DNA from: Massospora cicadina
Taxonomy: Eukaryota > Entomophthoromycota > Entomophthoromycetes > Entomophthorales > Entomophthoraceae
Length of the DNA stretch: 64,000 nt
Assembly: GCA_022478985.1 (NCBI GenBank)
Contig: JAKSZP010000008.1
Coordinates: 186,001-250,000 of the forward strand
Direction of reading: 5' to 3'
How positions within the stretch are numbered: position 1 is the stretch's first letter; each line of letters begins with the position of its first letter. The position numbers were made by a program, and so were the translations under genes. This document shows positions 1-11,655 of the stretch, one piece after another. The notes below the pieces were generated by a model. The model was not told where the DNA came from. It ran no database searches and saw nothing but the letters and a program-made list of their open reading frames with translations.

Positions 1-1231
1 TTTAATAATCCTTGGCTGGAATTTCCTCATAAAATTGATTGGGCACGTCAAAAGTTGCTCCCAATATCTTAAGATGATCTATCATCTGTGAGGTAAACTT
101 TTACACCAGTGCTGATGTCATAGCATGATGCAGATTTGGTAGGGCCAAAGTGCCGTTGGTATTGTGATCTATGTATAAGACCTAATAAAATTTTAGCTCA
201 AGCCAGGATCTTTGACTCCTGGTAAAAATGATTAGTGAAAGAACCAGAGTTTTGTCCTTTCTGAATTGTATGTCCATAAACTCTTGTTTACAGTTGGCCA
301 TTCTGGTAAGGCTTTCAAAATATAGCATAATCGCTTCCTTTTGCTTCATAGTATGAACAATTGTATTGTTCAGGTGGTGCAGCACCAGGTTTTGGAATTT
401 AGTGTCAAGGCAATTCTTAGCAGTTACTGGTTTTTAGCAGTACAAGTAAAAGATTATTGCCATCTCAAAAAGATGGGAAAGCGCCAGTGCATTATCCATG
501 CAATATCTGGGCAATTTTAGCATATATCAAAGTTCAATGATCTCTTCATTAGCAGAAATCCCCTGACAGCCTGACTAATTTATATAACTTTGGGAGTGAT
601 CTCTGACATAACAAAGAATGTCCCTGTCATATGTCTTGATGGGGCTACCTTTTCAATTGGAATTTCAGGTTTAATGTCATTGGATTCGTTCACCATAAAT
701 GAGTGCAATCACACTGATGATTCTCTAATTCTTTTATATGCTTCCACATAGCGGCATGTCCTCTTGAACCTGGCTTAAGCATTCACTCTCCATATTAGAT
801 TCAGTTTTTAGAACTAAGATCTCCTTAATTAATTATCCCTACCTTCGCTTCAAGGAGGCAACTTCTTGCAGAGGTCACTATTGAATATTCCATTTTGTTC
901 AACCTCTTACTCATCTTTTATCACCTGTTCCCCCAAAGCATCAAGGTCAGCCCATGCCACCAAGATTTACCCATTCTGTTTGACAGTCTACAACTCCATC
1001 CAAAGTTTAAGTTCACTAAATACTGATAATTCCTTTTTGGTAAATTTGACATTTCTTGTTTTTTCCCTATTGTGATTTTAATTTTATTTTTTGGTTATTT
1101 TATTAGAAAACTACAACTACCCCTGTAGTAAGCACAAATATAAAAATTTGGGAGCTATGTACTTAATTCGCCCTTAGTAATTAGCATCAAATGTAACTCT
1201 CTGTGATGCTCGCTTTGGCTCCCACTTCTAC
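1..1231 (-). pseudogene. Internal remnant of a left-truncated LTR retrotransposon (gag side)
   Basis: This stretch lies directly downstream, on the minus strand, of the LTR at 1232-2068, so it should be the gag-proximal interior. The only readable piece is a 67-residue minus-strand frame (182-385) of Lys/Arg/Phe-rich character (MLYFESLTRM then FRKDKTLVLS), vaguely like the capsid part of fungal gypsy Gag. No zinc knuckle or protease is visible. A purine-rich tgggagccaaagcgag just inside the LTR edge (about 1212-1227, minus) could be a primer-binding site because it begins TGG, but I cannot name the tRNA. The element continues past the left edge. Gag identity is an inference from position. Confidence 0.35.
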
Positions 1232-2068
1232 TGCACAAGTTCTTGATAGTTGCGTTGATTGGTTTATATATTGACTGTTTTAGGGCAGTAAAACATGAGG
1301 ACTATTACTTAAGTTGAGTTTAAATAAATCAACGTTAATTGTGAAGTCCAACGCTAAGCTGGTGCACGCCCTTACTATCTTTGAAAGTTTCTCTGAAATG
1401 GAAGGTAACTCTTCCCTCCTCTCTACTAGATAATAGTAGGGAACTCTTCCCTATTCTCTTCACGCAGAGCATGGCACAGATATTGATAGCCAATTACCTT
1501 ATACAAATGATATCCTATTAAAACTCTTGTCATAAGAGATAACTTTACAACTAATGGTTAAAAGCCTGAATTACAAAAATAATTGCTAAAGCATCTACTT
1601 AATTTGATGTAAAACAAGGGTATTTATAGGAAAATTGGCACTTTCACTGTCTTATAGCACTGAAACCTTCTCAGGTTATCAATAAATGCTTCTCTGCATT
1701 AATTAATTAAACTGGAAGCTGATTTAGAAGCGACAGAACTTCAATAACTTCATAAACCACTCCTGTCAATTTTCAAAAAACCACAATTGACTCATATGAA
1801 AAATAAACAATATAAAAATCAACAACCTAACTACTCGCTTATTGTTAGGGGATCATCCCTGACAAGAATTAAGATATTCTGCATCTCAATCTGAGGGATC
1901 AATATTGGTGAATTACCTAATACTTCGTTAAGACAATTCTGCCAAACAATTCTTATCATACAAAAAATGATAACTCCCATATTCACTCTTGAGATAAATC
2001 CCCTAGTGAATAATGGCCTATTGTAATCTAAGCAGCTGGGTAATATGGGCATACCAAAAATCCCAACA
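1232..2068 (-). repeat. LTR of family C, probable 5' LTR of a truncated element
   Basis: On the minus strand it starts TGTTGGGATTTTTGG at 2068, the same start as the family-C LTRs at 45279 (plus) and 62290 (minus), and the first 80 bases can be aligned with them by eye with gaps (wording such as cccatatt, cccagc, tagattaca). The other end is placed at ...cttgtgca (1232-1237), matching the cctgtgca end of the 61185 copy. A TATA-like cctataaataccc sits near 1625 on the minus strand. The copy is shorter (837 bp versus about 1.1 kb), so it is divergent or internally deleted. The right end abuts host element I 17 bp away. Confidence 0.5.
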
Positions 2069-2085
2069 CCTGCAACCATAGTCCT

Positions 2086-2842
2086 TGTAGGGCTTCCATT
2101 TTAAGTTATAATGCTGTACCCAAGAAGCCTGACAGTCAAGACTTGAGGCTGATTATGTTTCATGAAAAGTATATTTTTCAAAAGGGTGCCAAGTCACCGC
2201 TTATGTCCCATCAGATAGAGTATTTGTACTATGGTAAGTATGGTTAAATAAACACTTTTAAGTCAATTACAAAAACTAGGTATAGAAATAATGACGTAAC
2301 TTTATTATATTATTAATCAGTGGTTTTTATGTGTTTCTGTTAACGATATAAACCCCAAAAAGAAAAGGTTTAATAGATTAATAGAGGGGAAAATCTTGAA
2401 GGGAGACTCTTGGTCAAAAGATATATTATAAATGTTATAATAGCTTTGTATCATATTTTTGATAAGGCAAAATTGGTGAATATAATACTCAAGTTGGATG
2501 AGACTGTGTCACATAGGTTAATCATTTGGTAACTTCTTAAATCCTACCCTTTTAGGGTTCATCTTAATATTCAGCCTTTAGAGATACTATAAGTAGTTGT
2601 CACCTGAACTTCAGATGATCCTTCATTTTGATAATGCAAGAATTATCTCAAGTACCTTAGGCTCTACATGGTTTGTCAGAGTTTTACTAGAGTTGACTAG
2701 AAATGCAATGACTATAGATTTCTCCAGGTAATTTAATGAGATAGCGTATTTAAACCCCTTCTTGGGTCATGACGTTGATTCAGCTGAGGCAGTTGAATGG
2801 TCAATATTCTTCCCATCATGTCTGATACCAGGATATACAACA
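2086..2842 (-). repeat. 3' LTR of host element I
   Basis: It aligns with 22221-22979. Both contain gtgccaagtcacc, an agtatttgtactatggtaa block, a run of taagccccaaa near the middle and cccatcatgt near the right end. The plus-strand ends are tgtagggc... and ...gatatacaaca, so a TG/CA pair survives here. Divergence from its partner is considerable, implying that the insertion is old. Confidence 0.8.
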
Positions 2843-2852
2843 TCACCCCCTC
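2843..2852 (-). other. Polypurine tract of host element I
   Basis: Reads tcaccccctc on the plus strand, that is gagggggtga on the minus strand, immediately inside the 3' LTR. This is where the plus-strand primer of reverse transcription should lie, and it supports the minus orientation. Confidence 0.6.
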
Positions 2853-3099
2853 AATAGTATTGGCAGGTAGGTATCAACGCAAGAATTGCTATGAATGCGG
2901 TTTATTGTTACTTCAGTTTCTAAAGACTTAATTGAGTATTTTTCTTTACGTTTGTATGTGATAGCATATGGCTCAAACCAGATGGAACCTAATTTCCTCT
3001 TCAGGGTTCTGTTCAATTGTGATAATATGGACTAGGTCTGAAAACTTAAAGGCGGGTTATTATTAGCAAGTAGCATTTGTTGTTAGGCCTTCCCTTGTA

Positions 3100-3890
3100 A
3101 CCATCTTGGCAAAATTTATATTTCCTCTTACTGAAGTCCTATGATCTTCCATGATTTTTCTTAGCGCTTTCTCAGGCTTTCAGTACCATCACTGGTAACT
3201 TCTCGAGCTAATAGAGCTGGTATTACAGGCTCTCTTCCACGTAAGGCTTTGAAGGGATTGTTTTCTAAATTTTAGTGGAAACTTATCAGGTAAGCCATCA
3301 ATGCACTTGGGAGGTATGAGCGCATAAAGTAAACAATTAGTAGTGGCCATCTTGCGTAGTATTAGGACTAATGTCCTATTTTCTCTTTCTACATTCCCAT
3401 TAGTTGATGGGTTGTAAGGCGCTAAAAATAAATGTTGAGCTCCCATTCTCGTAGCTAAGGTCTTCACAACTTTTTGAAATAAAATTCATCCGGCTATCAC
3501 TTAGTAGAACATGCGGGCATCCATGCTTAGTAAATACTTTTTAATATAAGAAATTAACAGTAGCTTTAGTGGTCTTTGCAAGAATGGCAATTGCTCTAAT
3601 CTACTACGTTGAATGATTAATCCCTACTAGGATGTATCAATTTCCTCCTGTAGATTCAGTTATCGGAACTACAACATCTAAACAGATGGTATGAAATTGC
3701 TGCAGAGGGGTCATAGGCTGATACTTGAACTTAGCCTTATGCGGCTTTTGCTTTTTATAAATGATGCAAGCATCTAAGACTTCCACTACAGGGTCCAGTA
3801 GGTCTTACCAATAGTAGTGATCCTTGATCCATTTTATAATTTTCTTGACTCTTCCATGGCCTAAATTATAGTGGGCTTCCATTATAACTA
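3100..3890 (-). pseudogene. Integrase remnant of host element I
   Basis: Minus-strand reading gives the retroviral-type integrase in broken form. An N-terminal zinc-binding part has the two His (HYNLGH) but has lost at least one of the Cys, the CxxC position reading CIIY. The core shows CLDVVV (first catalytic Asp), LLSDSR (second Asp) and NPSTNGNVERENR (catalytic Glu, in the clean frame 3189-3467). Several stops and at least one frameshift separate these parts. It would have inserted the cDNA of the element. The family is certain, and the gene is not functional. Confidence 0.8.
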
Positions 3891-4129
3891 GTACCCGTTT
3901 AGACGGTTGCAAGTAAGGTAGCCAGTTGATTCTAAATTTTGTAAAGTAATCTGTCAAGAACCTTCATATTAAAAAGCATGTCATCAAAGCATCTTCTGAA
4001 CTGGTTCATTTTTGTCCTTACAATAGTCTAGCTTCATTAGAAGGTCATGTAACCTTTCAGCTTTGCTATTATCAAGATATAGATGAAGCAGTCAGGTCAG
4101 TCCATCTACATTCATGTGTTTTGTTCCAT

Positions 4130-4460
4130 CTCAGTGTATGATATTCATGTCATAGTGTTGAAGCTTGAGAGCCCAGCTGGCTAGTCTTCCTGTCAGAACT
4201 TTCATGTTTTGCAATCACTTTAAGGAAGCTTGGTCTGTCACAACTGTAAATTTTGTACCATACAAGAAGGAACATAAATTTTTATTTGCCAGGAGAACAT
4301 CTAAGCACTTTTTCTCTGTGACTCTATAGTTTTGCTCAGCTTTGGAAAGCGTTTTGCTATAAGATGACACTGGGTGGTCAATGTTTTTCTCATCCAGTTG
4401 AGAAAGGATGGTGTCTACGTCTAAGTCAGAGGCGTCAGTGAACAGGATGAATGGCTTCCC
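4130..4460 (-). pseudogene. RNase H domain remnant of host element I
   Basis: The minus-strand reading carries the gypsy RNase H signature in order: TDASDLDVD (first Asp), SYSKTLSKAEQNY, the Glu in VTEKKCLDV, then VVTDQASL (Asp) and GRLASWALKLQHYD. At least one stop lies after TDQASL. The domain degrades the RNA strand of the RNA:DNA hybrid. It follows RT and precedes integrase as in canonical Ty3/gypsy pol order, which rules out copia organisation. Confidence 0.75.
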
Positions 4461-4599
4461 ATAGTCCAGATTTCATAAAATTAGTCGTCTTTCCAAAATT
4501 TTCTCATTGACTAAATGCAGTTCGTTTCTCTACTACTCATACAAAAAGGGCCTTTCTGAAAGGCAGTTGGACAAGAGGTTCAGGGAGTTGAGTGAAGTC

Positions 4600-5330
4600 A
4601 AGGATAAATTGATGGTAATATCACATCATTCCTAAGAAAACTTGTATGTCACAAAGGCTCTTTGACTCAGTCATCTACAAAATTGCTTCAACCTTACTGT
4701 ACAAGGGTTGAATTACTTCCTGCGATATATCATGTCCTAGAAATTCAAAGCCCTTCTGGAAAAAGGTACACTTCACATGTTTTAGTTTAATATGACACTC
4801 TCTCATTCATTTAAACAATGACTTGAGGTGGTCTAAAAATAGGTGAGGGTTTTGGAAAACACCATTATGTCATCTAGGTAAACGATCACACAGCTTAGTT
4901 TAAAATCTTGCATGATGTGAACCAGCATTATTTTAACAAGGCGGGAGCATTGCATAATCCCTGTGGGATCTGGGTAGACTAAAATAACCCTTCCATGCAT
5001 ATCAACGCGCATTTCTCTTGTTTTTCTGGAGCTAGAGCAGTCTTCCAATAACTGCTGACAAGGTCAATCGCAAAGAAGAAATTTGAAACAGAGATTTAGA
5101 CCATGCCATCGTCAATCCTTGAAATTGAATAGGTGTCCTTTTTGTGAGGTTGTTTAGCTTCCAGTAATCCATAAGTGTTCTGTGACCACCGTTTTTCTTC
5201 TTTATGAGTAACAGTGTTATGACCATAGACTCTGGGAGGGCACAAGTAGGCCAGAATCTATTAATTGCTTGGGCTCAGTCTTTGTATTGCTCCTCAGAAA
5301 TCAACTTTCTATATGACTTTGATCTGATAG
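4600..5330 (-). pseudogene. Reverse transcriptase remnant of host element I
   Basis: Two frames carry it. 5032-5226 has the fingers motif LLIKKKNGGHRTLMDYWKLN, and 4833-5048 has the palm motif VYLDDIMVFSKT with both catalytic Asp intact. They overlap in different frames, so at least one frameshift is present, and many stops follow in the thumb/connection part. The upstream boundary is ragged because element II is inserted at 5749/5750, separating RT from the upstream part of the host. Confidence 0.85.
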
Positions 5331-5749
5331 GGATAGAATCTAATACGTTGAAATTACGTGTCCAGTAAATCATGTGAACATAACCAAAATATAACTTGTA
5401 GAACACATCCTGATAACATTCAAGTAGCTGATGTATCTTTGAAAGTTACTCCTAATTTAACATATCGGATATTTGAAATTGAGGGATAGTGCAAATTAAA
5501 TTGTGGTGGGTAGGCCAAAATCAAGGTAAGTACCAAAAAAATGACCTTGTCAAAATTATCAATGTGACTTAATTGATCTTTCTCAATTTCTATATGATTC
5601 TTGACTAGAATATCATTGTTGGTTAAGTTTTCAAGTAACTGCTCAATAGGGCGCTGTTAAGCTGGATTGAGCATTCTGGCAAAAATCTTTTTTATAAAAC
5701 TACTTACTATATTGACACTAGTAATGTAGCAAGCAAATCAATGGAATAT

Positions 5750-7177
5750 TGTCATTAAATTGGCAGAAGAAGTTTAGACTAGCCTGCCAGTTGGTATGCG
5801 TAAGCACCCAAAAAGCAAAGCCAGAATGCCAGAGGCATTTCTGACTGAATGACTTGATATGGAGCCAGTATTGGGAAATGATGAATTGTTGGTGTAACAC
5901 AGCAGTGAGTATGATCCTGACAACAAACCACAATGAGCCCACTCCCAACCCAGGGGGCCTTGCTGCAGGGGGTGGGACCACAGAGATAGTTTCAATAAGT
6001 TCATCAGCAGATGGGGTCATTTCAACTGGGAAGGCAAGGAGGCGGATTCTCTCTTGCAATTGGTGGACATAAGGCCACAAGATTTCAGTGTATTGTTGTC
6101 AAAAGTTCATGATAACAGGGTTGAATAGCCAAAAATATTAGACTCGCTGAATTCAATCGATGATGGAGGGGGCCATAGTGGGCATAAGTACAGGTAGAGA
6201 CCATCTGGTATACAGACTGACAGGCCACCAGGAAAACGCCATCAGGAATGCAGTCAGAAGGAGTAGTACAATAGAAAAATTGTTTGGTTTTTTTGCAAAA
6301 TTTTTATTGAAGGAAAAGGAAGAAAAATGACCAACAATTTTCTCTTTGCTATGCAACTGATTAAATAGTGGTTGATTGGGGTAGTGACAAGCTTGGATTG
6401 GGACCCTCAATTTCGACCTACCGGCAAATTATTTGGGAATAGCGCGTTTGTTCCTTAGGAGCTGACATTGAAAAAATTGGTGGTGGACTGAGTCACTATC
6501 AGTTCGACCTCAAACATCTAAATGAGGCTTGGCTACATTTCCGATGGTTGGTGTGATGGTGTTTAGCCTGATGGGCGACAGGAATCACCCAAGGCCACCC
6601 CACATAGGGGCGGGTCCATTTGGTTGGAAACGGGTTTGGTACGCCCAACCTGCCTGCGCTCAGTTGCTGGACTGTTCATTCAGTTAGTGGCATCACATCA
6701 GCCGCAACGCCCAAATTGTCAACAGGGGAATTTGAACCCTCATCAATGGCATCTGATGCTATAGCCTGGCCATCGAGGATGATCCCCGGATGACTTTGGC
6801 AGGAATGTGATATGTTCAATAAATATTTTAATCAAATTTGGAGCCATTGGATTTTTGACCAATACCTCAGTCTTCATGCTTTTCTGCCATTTGAGATATG
6901 AGCGTTGGCCAGATTGCCACTCAAATTAGATCTGACTGATTTCTATTTGATAATCTTAGTGCAGACTTTGCTAATTACCCATAACAGTTCTTCTGAGGTG
7001 AGTGTGGGTCCTGGGGGTGGGATCCGAAGTGGAAGGGCTGTTACCCACCGCTCATCTACTACATGAGTGAGATCGGCCTGTTTAATGAGAGGTACTGCCA
7101 TCCTCTTTGGTGTCTTCTAACTCAGGAATGGGAAAATGGCCTGATCAACAGCCAGGGAATGTTCCCCAGGACTTACA
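5750..7177 (-). repeat. 3' LTR of element II
   Basis: It matches 11656-13083 from tgtcattaaattggc to gggacttaca. The first 60 bases after tggcagaagaag are identical in both copies. The minus-strand frames here (5718-6080, 5774-6004) recur in the other LTR and are incidental openings, not genes. A related but internally deleted LTR stands alone at 39399-40503. Confidence 0.92.
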
Positions 7178-7198
7178 TTGCTCTTTCCTTTTTCCTAA
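7178..7198 (-). other. Polypurine tract of element II
   Basis: The plus strand reads ttgctctttcctttttccta, so the minus strand is a purine run directly adjoining the 3' LTR. It defines the minus-strand polarity of element II. Confidence 0.75.
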
Positions 7199-7457
7199 AG
7201 AGGGGCACCCCCACCAGGAAACTGCACCAGAGCCACATTCCTTGTGCACCTCGGGTAACTTGATTGCCATAATCGTCACAACTTTTTTTGGGGGGGGGTG
7301 GGGAGCCTCGGGGTGGGATATGTGGAATGCTTTGACCAGGTCCATACAATTCGCGCAATCACGCGCCTTGACCTAACTATTTTTGTAGGCTGGATACCCT
7401 TTCCAGGCCACTAGATATTGGATGGAATGTTGTGACTTCTAGATGCCAGGATAGCCT

Positions 7458-8724
7458 CTACCTCAGCCTTTCCCCAGTATTGACAATGATCAGTTCCAGT
7501 TCCGTGGGAATTGCATCCTTGAATGATGACAGCTGGGAAACGTGGAAAACAGGATGCTGCTTCCAATGTGCAGGGAGCTTCTGTTGGAACGCCCCATTGC
7601 CCAATACCTCCTTTACTAAATGGGGACCAGAGCGTTTACTGGCGAATTTATGGGAAGGGGTCTGAATTCTTAAGTGATGGGTATCAAGCATGATGTAGGA
7701 ACCCACCATAAAATTGTGACTAAGAGATGCTTGTGATCCTTGAACTACTTGTAGTCATTGATGGCCTTGGTGAGGTGTTCCCGCACTAAGGCTTGAGTTG
7801 ATCTAATATGGGCAGTGTGGTCCACGGCAGCTTAAACCTCATGCTGCAAGCACGGTCCAACCAAAAATGAAGTATTATAACCCAACATTGCTTCGTAAGG
7901 GGAAAACCCCATGGATGCGTGGGTCCCATTATTGTAAGCGAATTGAGTGAGAGGCAAGTCACCAGCCCAAGTATCCTGCATGGCTGCAGCATAGCAAAGC
8001 AGGTACTGTTCGAGGACTTGATTGACCCACTCAGTCTATCTGTCAGACTGAGGATGATGTGCCGTGGAGCAACAGGGGGATATTTTTAGGATCAATAGGA
8101 GTTCACTCCAAAACCACGCGGTGAACTGTGAGCCCTAGTCACTAATGATCTCCTGGGGGAGACTGAACATCAAAAACACATGGTGTATGAAAAGACAGGC
8201 AGTTTCTTCAGATGTAATTGCAGAAGTACAAGGTATAAAAAGGGAAAATTTCGTTAAACATTCCACCACTACCATCATCTCTTTGAACCCATTAGAACAG
8301 GGGAGTTCAATGATAAAATCCACAGACACCGAGGTCCATGGGCCCTCCGCCTGCTGTAAGGGGTGCAGGAGGCCATTTTTGCTGGAGTGATCTGACTTGG
8401 CCCATGCAAAAGTAACACAATTGGCAATCCAAGCCGGGACCTCTTTTGTCAGACCCGCCCAATTGAAGGTTCTCTTAATCAAATCGATTCATTTCTTGTT
8501 ACCAGGATGTCTGACCGTGTGGGGATCATGATGTGCATGGAATACCTCCAATTGGAAGGAGGTGGGACCCAGATGCAAGACCAAAAGTAAGTGAGTCCCT
8601 CTTCTAAGGAGTATAGGGAGTGTTTGGGACTCGAATGAGCCAACTGCATGACCAACTGCATGCCCTCAGGCCAAGCCATTTGACTGGCTAAGACCTGAGC
8701 CACTAGTGGGGCGTTGGGAGCCAA
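7458..8724 (-). pseudogene. Integrase of element II (broken)
   Basis: Three minus-strand pieces are in order. 8479-8724 is the linker before integrase. 8135-8482 gives the zinc-binding end and core: FNWAGLTKEV, ANCVTFAWAKSDHSS (second Cys of the CxxC replaced by Phe), GPWTSVSVDFIIELP with the first catalytic Asp, and LPQEIISD with the second. 7458-7709 is the C-terminal SH3-like part (FASKRSGPHLVKEVL, HPVFHVSQLSSF). The Glu of the DDE triad lies in the unreadable gap 7710-8134. The frame changes between pieces. The family assignment is firm. Confidence 0.82.
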
Positions 8725-8919
8725 AGCGATGGAGGAAATGATGGGGGGAATGATTGACAGGATTTAAGCAGCAGGAATCACAGTATCGAGATCCACTTCC
8801 TCTGGTTCCAAGGGACAGTGGGCTGGACTGCGGCTCTAGAAATCAGGAAGTACATTGAGCGCACCTTTAATGAATTCATATTTAAAGTTAAAACTGCACA
8901 GGTCCCAATAGGTTCAGGC

Positions 8920-9240
8920 CTACCAATGAGCCAATATTTGGTGTTTGCTAAAATACAAAAGGACCTGGTGGTCCATGTGGACCATTAATTCATGGCGGTC
9001 ACCCTGCAACAGATACCGCAAATGAGTTAATGCCCGTGCAACAGCTGTCAATTCCTTGTCATATATGGCCCAGGACTGCTCCGTGGCTGTGAACTTCCAG
9101 GAAAAGTAAGTAACCAGTTGTTCTAAACTATTGTGCTCCTGAAGCAACACTGCTCCCACTGCTACCGATGAGGCATCACATGCAATAATATATGGTTTGT
9201 TGGGATTAGTGTGCTTCAAAATGGGCAGAGATGCAAACAC
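8920..9240 (-). pseudogene. RNase H domain of element II
   Basis: A 106-residue minus-strand frame with PYIIACDASSVAVGAVLLQ (Asp), IYDKELTAVARALTHLRYLL (Glu) and VHMDHQVLLYF (Asp). The three acidic positions of the domain are present. It is separated by a disrupted stretch from RT (9421 on) and followed by the integrase linker. Confidence 0.85.
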
Positions 9241-9420
9241 CTCCTTGATCGATTCAAATGCCTGCTGGCATTTGGGCGTCCAATAAAAAGGTACGTTTTT
9301 CCCAGTGAGGGGGGTGTAGCAGTGCGGCTAGCTGGGAAAGTGCCGGGGAAAACTTTTTCAGGAAAATGATTTTCTAAAGAAACTCCAAAGTTGTTTCTGA
9401 ATAGTCACTGTCAACCATTC

Positions 9421-10062
9421 TCAGATCGTATCTAACTTGTTGGAAGGGATCACATAGCCATCTTTGAGAACCAGGTTCCCGAGAAAAGTAACCTCCTTGT
9501 AAAACTCACACTTGGAAGGTTTGAGGAACAAACCTGCCTTATGAAAGGCGACCACCACCGCCTCCAAGTCAATAACATTTTTTTTGAGAGTCAGGGAGTG
9601 AACCAGGATATAATCAGTGTATGCAACTGCACAGGTAAACTGGAGGTCACCCAGTACATTGTTGATCATCCATTGAAACGTATCAGGAGCATTCTTCAGC
9701 CTGAAGGGCATTACACAAAATTGGAAAATTCCGCGCTTCGTCCAGATCGCTGTTAACCATTCCTGCCCTTCCATTACCCACATTTAGTTGAAGTTGTTCA
9801 CCAGATCCAACTCAGAGAACACATGGGATCTGGCGATTGCCTGGCAGATCGTCTGCTCCAGAGGCAAGGGGTAGGGATCAGAAACCATTATTTTATTCAA
9901 AAGACCGTAACCTATGCAGTGATGGAGAGAACCATCAGCTTTTTTGGCGAAGACAATGGGGGAAGTGATGGGTGAGGTCTCCTTGAACAGCCAACCCTTT
10001 TTCAACATATTTTCCAACCAGGTATTGAGTGCAACTTCTTCCTCCGCTGTATGGGGATACAA
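9421..10062 (-). pseudogene. Reverse transcriptase of element II, catalytic Asp lost
   Basis: 9784-10062 supplies the fingers: ENMLKKGWLFKETSPITSP, IVFAKKADGSLHHCIGYGLL, SELDLVNNF. After one stop the same domain continues in 9421-9783: GIFQFCVMPFRLKNAPDTF, then AYTDYILVHS where the family has Y-x-D-D, then PSKCEFYKEVTFLG. The second Asp of the palm motif is Tyr, a change expected to abolish polymerisation. The FRLKNAP segment is the usual F-G-L-x-N-A-P motif with Arg for Gly. Confidence 0.9.
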
Positions 10063-10262
10063 CGATCAGTTGATGTTCACCAACTCCATGGTCATTCAAA
10101 ACCCACAATTGAACCTGGTGTTCTTAGGCAGGTGATCTACCTTTTCCATGTCAAAGATTCTCTGATAGTGCATTAAGCTCTCAGGGAAATTTGCTGGGAT
10201 GCCATCAGAAGTGATTAGGGTAGTGATGGAACTGGTTTTTTATATGTTCTTGAGGGTGTCAA

Positions 10263-10620
10263 TCAAAGGGAAACTCCCTCCAGATGATCATTGGTAAATG
10301 ATAACATATTAGACTCTAAATGAATCTTGACATATGTTGACGCCACCAACCCACACCTAAGATCACCGGAAACACCAAGTTCAACATGGCTGAAAAATGA
10401 TCGAAGAAGCTGAACTGGTGTATTGAAAAAGGTAGCAGTCAGCAAATGACATATAAGGGCTGGGAAGAAGATGAGGCCACCATCACTGAGGGGCCTGCAT
10501 CCATTTCCAATTTTAATTGTTGCGCCAACTCGACACTCATGAAATTCCCAAACAGCTCCAGTATACACCTGGGCTTCAAAGGAGACATGATGCGAGCTGA
10601 CACTGATCTTCATAGGCAAT
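10263..10620 (-). pseudogene. Aspartic protease remnant of element II
   Basis: The minus-strand reading has FEAQVYTGAVWEFHE, which aligns with the D-T/S-G-A active-site loop of retropepsins. The catalytic Asp codon (10563-10565) now encodes Tyr. A one-base frameshift directly after it continues as FMSVELAQQLKLEMDAGPSV. Near the distal end VILGVGWWRQHMSRFI resembles the I-L-G-x-x-W-L segment that precedes RT. The assignment rests on these three points and on position between the gag side and RT. Confidence 0.6.
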
Positions 10621-10662
10621 AGGAAATAAGTGAAGTTTTGTTTATTGGAAGATTTGAACAAC

Positions 10663-11655
10663 TCACTTGTGACTGAAGAAATAACTGTCGTAAATGGGGG
10701 TAAGTTTGGGGTCCTTTGCCAGAGCAAAAATTGGAAGTACGAGGGTGGAGGGAATGACTTCCTCCATATGGGCTTGAACAGATTCATTAGTAGGTAGCTC
10801 TGTATCCACCAACTCAGTCTTGGGGGTTACAGCAAGATCAGTACCCAGATCTACCGCTAATTTGGAGATAGGCGCATCATCTACATCTACTTTGGGTAAC
10901 TTAATCAAGAAATTTGCCGTCTGATAATGGGTAACATGGTGGGGCAAGGCGTTGATTGTGGTTGCGGTGGCACATATTTGATTTACTGATCCTTGGACGG
11001 TGTACCAGACCTCATGATGAGCGGAACCTGAATTCAAGCCCAATCTAAATACTGCCTGAAGCATATCAATAGATAGACCCGACATGGGGGCTAGTTCATA
11101 AAAGGTAGAAATCAAAGAAACCAAGCCAGGGGATTCAGCCATGGCATAGATCATTCTGAATAGGTGGTCCAGTTGTGACACAGGGGGCTTCAGGGCAACC
11201 ACCATGACAGCCATCAGGGGAGTGGAGTCACCTGCTTATGAGGAAGAGCACAAAAGACCTCTCATCCAACGACGGGCATCCCCATCTACAGCATCTAACA
11301 ATATGAGCCACTTGTTGAGCATGGGATAACACGGAAGCGTTATTAAGCACACTTGGTGTAAACATTTGCACCTCAGCAAGCGCGTCAAGAACTTGGTTGG
11401 CAATCTCCCAGGAGGGGACACTCAAACTTCCCTCTGAGCTAGTGGAAGGGGGAGGATGTGCAATCCGCGCAACTTGGGTGTATTGAAGAAGATTTCCCAA
11501 GGTAGAGCGGATACTTCTCCCAAAATTGGAAGGAGACCAAACAAACAACAAACAGCAGACTACTGATTGAACATTCATTTGATAAAGGGTAACCACTGCA
11601 GCGCCCAGTTCGAAGAACAAGGCGGAAGTGGCTAGGAATAATGCTTGGTTGATTA
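10663..11655 (-). pseudogene. Gag-side coding region of element II
   Basis: A 183-residue minus-strand frame (10663-11214) and the internal part of a 227-residue frame (11228-11911, which starts inside the 5' LTR) occupy the position of Gag. I recognise no capsid motif or CCHC knuckle. Visible features are DLGTDLAVTPKTELVDTELP and an Ala/Leu-rich EIANQVLDALAEVQMF stretch. Gag is assigned by position only. The unbroken frame across the LTR border may be chance. Confidence 0.4.

Noticed and set aside
5718..6080. Conserved 100-120-residue minus frames in both LTRs as an LTR-encoded protein
   Set aside because: Conservation follows from LTR identity, and the related solo LTR at 39399 does not keep the frame intact.
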